Shown piece after piece: positions 43,826 through 49,868 of a DNA stretch of 64,000 nucleotides (its first letter is position 1; the number at the start of each line of letters is the position of its first letter). The notes beneath the pieces are model-generated. The model was not told the origin of the DNA, did not search any database, and was given only the letters and a program-made list of their open reading frames with translations. The position numbers and the translations under genes were made by a program. This stretch comes from Chryseobacterium sp. ON_d1 (GTDB lineage: Bacteria; Bacteroidota; Bacteroidia; Flavobacteriales; Weeksellaceae): assembly GCF_006829085.1 (NCBI RefSeq), contig NZ_BJTC01000010.1, forward strand, positions 124,001 to 188,000. Direction: 5' to 3'.

Positions 43826-44119
43826 ATGAAAAAACTCATCGCTGCGGCTTCGTTAACTGCTATCCTGCTGGTTTCCTGTACGCCGAAAGCTGCTACATCT
43901 ACTGCTGCTGCAGGAGCTTCAGGTTCTACTGCGGAACAGATTGCTCAGGGGAAAACTATTTTTGAAAATTCCTGCGGAAGATGTCATAAATTACCGGATC
44001 CTGCTTCACACAGTCCTGTAAAATGGGTAGGAATCATGAATTCGATGGCGCCAAAAGCTAAACTGACGGATGAACAGCATCAATGGGTTTATGACTATAT
44101 TGTTTCTGTGAAGAAGTAA
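43826..44119 (+). CDS. Small cytochrome c lipoprotein, copy 1
   Basis: 97 residues from the ATG at 43826. The lipoprotein signal MKKLIAAASLTAILLVSC leads to an Ala/Ser/Thr-rich linker, then a class I cytochrome c fold: GKTIFENSCGRCHKLPDP (haem motif CGRCH), a late Met in MNSMAPKAKLTDEQHQWVYDYI as possible axial ligand. It would be a monohaem electron carrier tethered to a membrane. The next gene is a close paralogue, 18 bases away. Confidence 0.88.
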   Translation: MKKLIAAASLTAILLVSCTPKAATSTAAAGASGSTAEQIAQGKTIFENSCGRCHKLPDPASHSPVKWVGIMNSMAPKAKLTDEQHQWVYDYIVSVKK

Positions 44120-44137
44120 TCAACAAACAAAAATAGT

Positions 44138-44425
44138 ATGAAAAAAATCATCTTAGCCGGTATCGCAACATCAGCATTTCTGGTATCATGCGGACCAAAA
44201 AGTGTGGCTGTAACAGGGCCAAAGTATACCTCATCAGAGCAATTGGCACAAGGAAAAACCATTTTTGAAAATTCCTGCGCAAAATGTCATAAACTGCCGG
44301 AACCAACCAAGCATGATGACAAAGGATGGATCAACACCTTAAGCAGGATGGCTCCAAAGGCTAAGCTGACGGATGACCAACATCAAATGGTATACGATTA
44401 TCTGATTTCCGTAAATAAAAAATAA
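44138..44425 (+). CDS. Small cytochrome c lipoprotein, copy 2
   Basis: 95 residues. The lipoprotein signal is MKKIILAGIATSAFLVSC, then GKTIFENSCAKCHKLPEP (haem motif CAKCH) and MAPKAKLTDDQHQMVYDYLI. It is very similar to copy 1 over the haem and C-terminal parts, so the pair arose by tandem duplication. The linkers after the lipid Cys differ. It ends at a palindromic terminator. Confidence 0.88.
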   Translation: MKKIILAGIATSAFLVSCGPKSVAVTGPKYTSSEQLAQGKTIFENSCAKCHKLPEPTKHDDKGWINTLSRMAPKAKLTDDQHQMVYDYLISVNKK

Positions 44426-44448
44426 GCTTTCAATTGAAAGCTTATTTT
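44419..44448. terminator. Bidirectional terminator between cytochrome c pair and the RNA-repair operon
   Basis: 13-bp arms around AATT (AAAATAAGCTTTC / GAAAGCTTATTTT), with the stop codon inside; between convergent genes. Confidence 0.82.
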
Positions 44449-44475
44449 CCTTTAATGATATCAGGTTAAAACAGA

Positions 44476-45003
44476 TTATTCTGTCTTTTTTACAGTTCCT
44501 GTTCTGGTTGTCTTTGATTTGATTAATTTTTCTCTATCTTCAATGAATTCAAGAGCAGCACGGCTGTAAGCAAACTTTTTGGCCTCTTTAAGGGTTGCTA
44601 AAGCTTTTTTGTACTCAAAGTTTCTTTCCTGCAGAAGCGACAGGCAGTTGAGAATTTCCGATCTGTCAATTCCTTTCAGCTTTAGAGCAAATTCAATCAG
44701 TTTCTCTGCTTCTTTATAATCTTCATTATTCAGGAGACACTCAATATAATATTTTGGAGTATTTACATTTCCAATGTTATTCTGCATTGCTTCATCAAAG
44801 TACTTCTTAGCCGTTTCATAATCCTTCAATTCTTCTGAATATACTCTTCCCATCAGACAAAGGCTGTCTGCATCTTCCGGTTCGTAGGATAAGGCATAGT
44901 TCAGCGCATCCATGCACTCCGCAAGGTTGAAAGGAAAGTAGTCCAGCGCTTCAAAATAATATTTACTTTTAGTTAAGGTCATTTCTGTAGTTTTTAAGTT
45001 CAT
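44476..45003 (-). CDS. TPR-repeat protein, last gene of the RNA-repair operon
   Basis: 175 residues with tetratricopeptide-like helices: NLAECMDALNYALSYEPEDA, DSLCLMGRVYSEELKDYETA and KKYFDEAMQNNIGNVNTPK, about three repeats over 20-130, then a basic tail. Such domains mediate protein contacts. The start at 45003 overlaps prfH by 35 bases; an internal ATG at 44982 would reduce this to 14. Either way the genes are coupled. The role in the operon is unknown. Confidence 0.75.
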   Translation of the reverse strand: MNLKTTEMTLTKSKYYFEALDYFPFNLAECMDALNYALSYEPEDADSLCLMGRVYSEELKDYETAKKYFDEAMQNNIGNVNTPKYYIECLLNNEDYKEAEKLIEFALKLKGIDRSEILNCLSLLQERNFEYKKALATLKEAKKFAYSRAALEFIEDREKLIKSKTTRTGTVKKTE

Positions 45004-45667
45004 TTTTCAAGGCATTCCTTTGTTTTTTGAATGTCCTGTCTTCATAATTCTTTTTAAAATCTGTTCCTGAGAATGTACGAACCGGATTCCCACGCTCTAT
45101 CTGCATCTGAAGAGACCAGGTTTCTTTCAGGTTTCTTTCCAAATTTTGCAGATAGGCAGCCATTACCTTTTCTTTGAGTCTGATAACGGAACGTTTTTTA
45201 TTTTCCAGCTGCGAACGGGAATCCTGTACAAAAACAGTTTCCTTAGTGGGAATATGGGTAGCACGCACGGCAGTATTCACCTTATTTACATTTTGCCCTC
45301 CACTTCCCTGGCTTCTCGCAGTCTGAAACCGGATATCTTTTTCATTGAAATCGATCATTTTTATATTTTCCAATTCAAAAATTCCAATAAACCAATTGCT
45401 TCTTTTATGCAGTTTCCTGAATGTACTCTTCCCTATCCAGCAAACACTTCCCAGCCAGTTTTTTAAGAAAAGATTTATTTCTTTTCCTTTCAAAAGGATA
45501 GTCACAGATTTTAATGTCAGGTTTTCATCACCGTTTTCACGATGAATGATTTCGTATTCTATTGTATTTTGTTTTGCCTCTTCAAGAAAGGTCTTCAAAA
45601 CCCTGGCTACTACCCACTGGCATTCCAAAGGACCTCTTCCTGAAGTGATCTGTATTAATTTTTCCAT
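44969..45667 (-). CDS. prfH: Peptide chain release factor-like protein PrfH
   Basis: 232 residues. It has the peptidyl-hydrolase motif GGQ (123-125) in [20 protein letters not shown], the class I release-factor domain 3. It lacks the stop-codon-recognition domain with PxT or SPF. The N-terminus EKLIQITSGRGPLECQWVVA is specific to PrfH. In the described E. coli RtcB2-PrfH pair, PrfH frees ribosomes whose 16S rRNA decoding centre was cut, so RtcB can reseal the RNA. Here a polymerase-beta-like nucleotidyltransferase gene ends 2 bases upstream and rtcB follows that one. The window's canonical RF1 (prfA) is separate. Confidence 0.92.
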   Translation of the reverse strand: MEKLIQITSGRGPLECQWVVARVLKTFLEEAKQNTIEYEIIHRENGDENLTLKSVTILLKGKEINLFLKNWLGSVCWIGKSTFRKLHKRSNWFIGIFELENIKMIDFNEKDIRFQTARSQGSGGQNVNKVNTAVRATHIPTKETVFVQDSRSQLENKKRSVIRLKEKVMAAYLQNLERNLKETWSLQMQIERGNPVRTFSGTDFKKNYEDRTFKKQRNALKNELKNYRNDLN

Positions 45668-45669
45668 TT

Positions 45670-46215
45670 TTATATTGGCATTTTACTTAATAAAGGGTGC
45701 CCCACCGGATCTATCCCTTTTTGTAATAAATCTTTTGCGGCCATTACTGCCCAGCATTTGTCACTGGAGTGAATATTTCTGTAAAATGAAAGTAAAATAT
45801 CAGGTCTCACAACGGTAAAATCATTGGCTTCAACTGTTTCAAGATCATCTTTTTCAAAGAAGTCAATGGTAATTCTGTGAAATTTTTCATTTTCCAGCTC
45901 AACTGTTTTTTCATATCTGCGAAAGTTTTCCTCACTGGGCAAATGATCATACCGGGTCCAGACTTTCTGAAATCCTTCCTTCTGAAGAATGATCACTACG
46001 TCTGCTATATTTTCTTTCTTTACAAAAACATCAATATCCTTATGGTCATGGGCATGTTTATATTCCATATGTCCTGTTTCTGACATAAAATGCCATGCCC
46101 AGCCACCTGATAAAATGACTTTATCTCTTAATTTATCTAAAATTTCAAGCCCTAACCGGATTCTGAATTCCGGCCAGACTTCACCGTATCTTTTTATGTT
46201 ATGTGGTGCTCCCAT
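45670..46215 (-). CDS. Nucleotidyltransferase-like protein of the RNA-repair operon
   Basis: 181 residues. The fold marker is GG (37-38) in LSGGWAWHF, then D60-x-D62 in HKDIDVFV and a third acidic residue D118 in RITIDFFE, the metal-binding triad of polymerase-beta/minimal nucleotidyltransferases. Such enzymes transfer nucleotides to RNA, proteins or small molecules; the target here is unknown. The gene stands between rtcB (73-base gap with a 14-bp hairpin) and prfH (2-base gap). A role in RNA end healing or modification would fit the neighbours, as inference. I do not recognise a HEPN toxin partner. Confidence 0.78.
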   Translation of the reverse strand: MGAPHNIKRYGEVWPEFRIRLGLEILDKLRDKVILSGGWAWHFMSETGHMEYKHAHDHKDIDVFVKKENIADVVIILQKEGFQKVWTRYDHLPSEENFRRYEKTVELENEKFHRITIDFFEKDDLETVEANDFTVVRPDILLSFYRNIHSSDKCWAVMAAKDLLQKGIDPVGHPLLSKMPI

Positions 46216-46240
46216 TTTTTTTTAAATATTTTATTTATTA

Positions 46241-46271
46241 AACCTTACAGGTTTTTGAAACCTGTAAGGTT
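46241..46271. repeat. 14-bp perfect hairpin between rtcB and the nucleotidyltransferase gene
   Basis: AACCTTACAGGTTT / AAACCTGTAAGGTT with a TTG loop. On the minus strand no T-run follows, so it is not an intrinsic terminator for the operon. It could be a dispersed intergenic palindrome or an mRNA stability element. Confidence 0.6.
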
Positions 46272-46288
46272 GTAAAATATCAGGTTGG

Positions 46289-47680
46289 CTACCTGTCCAT
46301 TCTCACAATTCTCGGCTGAAATGTTCCCAGGATATCTACCAGTTCACTCTGTGCATTCATCACTTCATTAATGTCTTTGTAGGCCATTGGTGCTTCTTCT
46401 GCATTTCCGCCCATCAGTGTGACATTTTTCAGTTTCAGTTCTTTTTTGATATCATGCTGAGTGAAAAGGTTTCTGCATTCTCCTCTTGAATGGGCTCTGC
46501 CCGCTCCATGCGATGCTGAGTTAAGGGATTCGGGGTTTCCTTTTCCGCGAACAATAAATCCTTTTGCCGTCATAGACCCCGGAATCATGCCCAGTTCATT
46601 TTCATTGGCAGGCGTTGCTCCTTTGCGGTGAACAATCACTTCTTTTCCATTATGGATTTCCTTCCATGCAAAATTGTGATGGTTCTCAATTCTGGCTTTT
46701 ACTCTTCCACCAACCGCTTTAACGAGCCTTCTGTGAATATCATCATGACAGGCTGAAGCATAATCTCCGGCGAGATTCATTGCGGTCCAGTATTCCAGTC
46801 CCAGATGAGTACTCAGATCCAGCCATGCGAAATTTTGAGCTTCTTTTGGCAACGGGCACTGTTCTACAGCCATTCTTGAGTAATATTGGGCAATCTCTGC
46901 TCCCAATCCTCTTGAGCCGCTATGAGAAAGAATCCCCAGATATTTTCCTTTTGGCAGGCCAATTTGTTCGTCTTCTTCAGTGATTTCCACTTCCCCGAAT
47001 TCTACAAAGTGGTTTCCGCCGCCCGAGGACCCCATCTGTTTGATCGCTTTTCCTTTTAATCTTCTTAAGATTGGAATCATATCAAATGTATCCCTGTCGA
47101 AAATCTCATGATCTATGTGAGATTTATGCGTTTCATACATCCCGAATTTTGTATGCTCAGCAAGCGCTTTTTCATACTTATCCCTTGCTCCTTCAAGATA
47201 AGAAACCGGTGTATCCAAAATACTAAGGCTCATTCTGCAGCCAATATCCATACCTACACCGTAAGGGATTACCGCATTTTCTACTGCCAGCACTCCTCCT
47301 ATGGGAAGTCCGTAGCCGCTGTGGGCATCCGGCATTAATGCTCCCTGAGTAGAAACAGGCAGTTTCAAAGCAGTATACAGCTGATTTTTTGCCTCTTCTG
47401 AGATATTAGTACCAAAAATCTGAAATGAAGCCCGCTGGGAATTCAGCATCCGCTTTTCAGTTTTTTTGGATGAAAGCAGGGTTTCTGCAATCTGTCCGAA
47501 GGTGAGATCTTTTTCAAATTCTTCCGGATTCAACAGGATTTCCTTTAAAAGAGATTTTACGTGGTGAATATTCTTCGTTGCAAAATTTCTTTTCATGACT
47601 TCCAATGCTACGTTTACGCTTTGGTTATTTGGATAGCCCAGTTTTAATATATCTTTTCCTTTTAGTTTTAAATTTCCCAT
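46289..47680 (-). CDS. rtcB: RNA-splicing ligase RtcB
   Basis: 463 residues. It joins RNA 2',3'-cyclic phosphate (or 3'-phosphate) ends to 5'-OH ends with GTP and Mn2+. Conserved active site seen: MPDAHSGYGLPIGG (116-129), GVGMDIGCRM with metal ligand C148, GGGNHFVEFGE (H224), HSGSRG (H253), VHRKGATPA (H351), and the guanylation motif with H391 in SASHGAGRAHSRGEC. It lies in an operon with a basic unknown protein upstream and nucleotidyltransferase and prfH downstream. This is the arrangement used for repair of rRNA or tRNA cut by ribonuclease toxins, rather than the rtcA-rtcB arrangement. Confidence 0.95.
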   Translation of the reverse strand: MGNLKLKGKDILKLGYPNNQSVNVALEVMKRNFATKNIHHVKSLLKEILLNPEEFEKDLTFGQIAETLLSSKKTEKRMLNSQRASFQIFGTNISEEAKNQLYTALKLPVSTQGALMPDAHSGYGLPIGGVLAVENAVIPYGVGMDIGCRMSLSILDTPVSYLEGARDKYEKALAEHTKFGMYETHKSHIDHEIFDRDTFDMIPILRRLKGKAIKQMGSSGGGNHFVEFGEVEITEEDEQIGLPKGKYLGILSHSGSRGLGAEIAQYYSRMAVEQCPLPKEAQNFAWLDLSTHLGLEYWTAMNLAGDYASACHDDIHRRLVKAVGGRVKARIENHHNFAWKEIHNGKEVIVHRKGATPANENELGMIPGSMTAKGFIVRGKGNPESLNSASHGAGRAHSRGECRNLFTQHDIKKELKLKNVTLMGGNAEEAPMAYKDINEVMNAQSELVDILGTFQPRIVRMDR

Positions 47681-47707
47681 TGTTTTTGTTTTAAATAACA
47701 GTTGGAC

Positions 47708-48442
47708 TTATTCGTCCTGTAAGCTTTCTGCAATCTCTGTTGCAGACATTGTGCAGGTCACATATTTCCTGCTTTTGATAAGTTTTCTTTGATACGTTTC
47801 TTTCCATGGATTTGACTTACATAAAATAGTCTTGTTCATAATCCCTATAACCTTATACTCTCCCAAATAGGAATCCAGCACTGCATATTCTTTTTCCAGC
47901 TCCAGATCCAAGGGTTTGTAATGAGTAATCATGTTGGGTTTTACTCTCAGAGTAAATCTCCACGGTTCAGTGAATTTATAGTAGGTTCCGAATATCTTAC
48001 GAACAGGGCAATAGTCTTCTTTCTTTTCAAAGTATTGTCTTTCTCTGTCGGTAAGCCCCAATTTCGGATCATTCCAGGAAAATGAAGTGATATACCTGAG
48101 CTTCTGTTCTCTTTCTACATATATCTTTCTTCCGAACTTTCTTTTCTTTTTGAGAAACTTGCGGTTTTCAGAATACGAATAGGTATTGATCTTCTTTAAA
48201 ATTCCTTCGAAAAAATCTCCATCTTTGGATTGCTTTACATCATCCCTCACTACAAAGAATCTTACAAATCCTTTTTGATAAGGTTTATCTAATGGAATCA
48301 ACGGAAGATTTCTTCTTATTTTCCAGAGTTCTCTACTACGTTTGTATTGTTTTCTTATCTGCTTTTCTACATCTTTTCTAATTGCTCTTTTTCTGCTTCT
48401 CATGCTTCTCAGCCGGGAAAACAGAAGGTTATTATTTTCCAT
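47708..48442 (-). CDS. Unrecognised, very basic protein heading the RNA-repair operon
   Basis: 244 residues. The N-terminal 60 residues are dense in Arg and Lys (SRLRSMRSRKRAIRKDVEKQ, then RKQYKRSRELWKIRR), and a second basic helix is KKKRKFGRKIYVEREQKL. The rest mixes aromatic and charged residues. No motif I know. Strong positive charge and the operon suggest RNA or ribosome binding, as inference. Its start lies 3 bases after a short inverted repeat. It ends 27 bases before rtcB, so the two are cotranscribed. Confidence 0.72.
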   Translation of the reverse strand: MENNNLLFSRLRSMRSRKRAIRKDVEKQIRKQYKRSRELWKIRRNLPLIPLDKPYQKGFVRFFVVRDDVKQSKDGDFFEGILKKINTYSYSENRKFLKKKRKFGRKIYVEREQKLRYITSFSWNDPKLGLTDRERQYFEKKEDYCPVRKIFGTYYKFTEPWRFTLRVKPNMITHYKPLDLELEKEYAVLDSYLGEYKVIGIMNKTILCKSNPWKETYQRKLIKSRKYVTCTMSATEIAESLQDE

Positions 48443-48445
48443 TGT

Positions 48446-48464
48446 TCACACAAGCCTGATGTGA
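48446..48464 (-). repeat. Short inverted repeat before the basic-protein ATG
   Basis: TCACA / TGTGA with a 9-base loop, 3 bases upstream of the start codon at 48442; could mask the start. A second repeat, TCAACT / AGTTGA, lies at 48497-48516. Confidence 0.3.
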
Positions 48465-48631
48465 GATCTTAATTTTTTATCTCGCACAGCTTTTAATCAA
48501 CTAAAATATCAGTTGAATGAATTAATAATAGACGAAATAGTTCTGAGGAATATTTCTCATCCTATTTTGCCTTTAATGACACTAAAAAAGATTTCGGGAA
48601 AACTTGAAGTTTGAAATATTGCGCAATAAAA

Positions 48632-48658
48632 AACCCGAAATCTCTACGACTTCGGGTT
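48632..48658 (-). terminator. Terminator/attenuator upstream of the RNA-repair operon
   Basis: 11-bp stem AACCCGAAGTC / GATTTCGGGTT (one G-U) with a GTAGA loop, followed by TTTTTT on the minus strand. The 3' arm GATTTCGGG can also pair perfectly with CCCGAAATC, which is the minus-strand reading of 48590-48598. Confidence 0.82.
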
Positions 48659-48682
48659 CTGATATTTCATTGTACTGTTATT

Positions 48683-48760
48683 CTAAGAATGTACCAAACC
48701 GCGAAGCCTTACCACCATAAGCGGTAATCCAACTGTAGAATTCTGATTTGTTCTGAACAT
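48683..48760 (-). CDS. 25-codon ORF in the leader transcript
   Basis: ATG at 48760, TAG at 48683. The predicted peptide starts MFRTNQNSTVGLPLM and ends VVRLRGLVHS. It lies between a near-perfect promoter and an intrinsic terminator, on the same strand as the RNA-repair operon. I do not recognise it. It may be a leader peptide, a small protein, or an accidental frame inside a non-coding RNA. A second 8-codon frame starts at 48670 and runs into the terminator hairpin. Confidence 0.4.
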   Translation of the reverse strand: MFRTNQNSTVGLPLMVVRLRGLVHS

Positions 48761-48800
48761 TGCTTCGTTGTTTTTAATTGTTAAACTTGATTTTCAGGTG

Positions 48801-48829
48801 CAAATATATACATTTTTCTGATAATCAAA
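48801..48829 (-). promoter_or_regulatory. Promoter of the leader unit
   Basis: Minus strand TTTG (48829-48826), 17-base spacer, TATATTTG (48808-48801). One of the best matches to the Bacteroidetes consensus in the window. Confidence 0.65.
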
Positions 48830-48839
48830 ATTATTTTTT

Positions 48840-49826
48840 TCACTTAAGGTGAATAATGCTGAGAAATATAGCGTCTATAACTTTTGTCATCCTATTGGTA
48901 TCCAGCGTTTCCAGAGTGTCAGTGGGTTCGTGATAGTTTTTATTTCTGAAGAAGGAAGAATCAGTGATCATAAGTGCAGGAAAATCAAAATTCCAATAGT
49001 TAAGATGATCAGAAAAATCCATTCCTGCCACAAATTTGGGGGCTGAGAAAGTTTCTGTTTTTATCTGTTCTGACCCTTTAAAATTTTCAATGAAATTTTT
49101 TACAAACGGACCTGCGCCACTGAATTTTTTGACCAAAGTAATAAAATCTCCTTTATCGCCATAGAACCAAGAAAGAAACCCTATAGGAAAACCCTGAGAA
49201 CCTTTTTCGTCACGGAAATAACCTATCATTTCTACACTGCCCATTCCATACACGTCGATCTTGTTATCCTTTAAATATTTTGCATGGACATAGCTTCCCA
49301 TATTTTCTGTTCTGAAATAAGGTGGTTCTTCCAACGTGTACGCAACTAGATCTACCCTGTACTTCAGCTTCTGCCCTTTCAGCATTCTTGCCAGTTCCAG
49401 GAGGGCAGTAACTCCGGTTGCGTTGTCGTCTGCTCCCTGCTGGTCTCCGCAAACATCATAATGCGCTCCAATAATAATCCTTTTGGTATTTTCTGTCCCG
49501 AAGGAAGTAATGACGTTTTTGTAGACTTTTCCGTCTACTTTATATTCCTGAAAAGAGGTACTGTCACCATAAGCAGCAAAGGTTTGATGAATGTAGTCTG
49601 CAACGGCATTAAGCTGATCAATATTTTTATGATTCCTGAATTGTGGAGTTTGGGTAAGTGCTGTTAAATGCTTTTTTACCAAAACGGTGTCTGCTACAAC
49701 CGGAGAGCTTTGTGCTGATAGATTATTCTTCCCCGAACCTACCAGAAAGAAACATATAACAATAAATAAGCCTACGAGAAGAAGTATTTTTTTCCTCGTA
49801 GGCTTTATAATTTTTTTCAGATTCAT
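48840..49826 (-). CDS. M28-family zinc peptidase
   Basis: 328 residues. An N-terminal membrane anchor or signal (about 13-30) precedes the M28 aminopeptidase-like fold. GAHYDVCG (first zinc His), GADDNATG (bridging Asp), TLEEPPYF (Glu base/ligand), and MDFSDHLNYWNFD (final His) are visible. It would remove N-terminal residues from peptides in the periplasm. The region encoding residues 8-20 contains an 11-bp inverted repeat. The gene lies after methylmalonyl-CoA mutase on the same strand (42-base gap). Confidence 0.9.
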   Translation of the reverse strand: MNLKKIIKPTRKKILLLVGLFIVICFFLVGSGKNNLSAQSSPVVADTVLVKKHLTALTQTPQFRNHKNIDQLNAVADYIHQTFAAYGDSTSFQEYKVDGKVYKNVITSFGTENTKRIIIGAHYDVCGDQQGADDNATGVTALLELARMLKGQKLKYRVDLVAYTLEEPPYFRTENMGSYVHAKYLKDNKIDVYGMGSVEMIGYFRDEKGSQGFPIGFLSWFYGDKGDFITLVKKFSGAGPFVKNFIENFKGSEQIKTETFSAPKFVAGMDFSDHLNYWNFDFPALMITDSSFFRNKNYHEPTDTLETLDTNRMTKVIDAIFLSIIHLK

Positions 49827-49868
49827 AGTTATGTTTTAATTTCCGTGCTGAAATTAAAACTTTTCTAT

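Larger units (their letters stand above)
48632..48795 (-). ncRNA. Predicted short leader/small RNA before the RNA-repair operon
   Basis: Promoter at 48801-48829, terminator at 48632-48658; the transcript would be about 160 bases. The 48443-48839 gap has no other gene I can support. No CAAA (minus-strand TTTG) occurs between 48443 and the terminator, so the operon seems to depend on read-through from this unit or on a non-canonical promoter. Confidence 0.5.

Noticed and set aside
44969-45667. PrfH as a second RF1 or RF2
   Set aside because: It has the GGQ but no PxT or SPF stop-codon-reading domain and is only 232 residues; RF1 is at 58230-59315.
45670-46215. Minimal nucleotidyltransferase as the antitoxin of an MNT-HEPN pair
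   Set aside because: No HEPN-like toxin is encoded next to it; the neighbours are rtcB and prfH.
46241-46271. Terminal inverted repeat of an insertion sequence
   Set aside because: No transposase, target duplication or second copy nearby.
48617-48628. 12-bp palindrome TATTGCGCAATA as a regulator site
   Set aside because: It lies in an A/T-rich stretch just past the terminator and no partner regulator can be named; too little to call.
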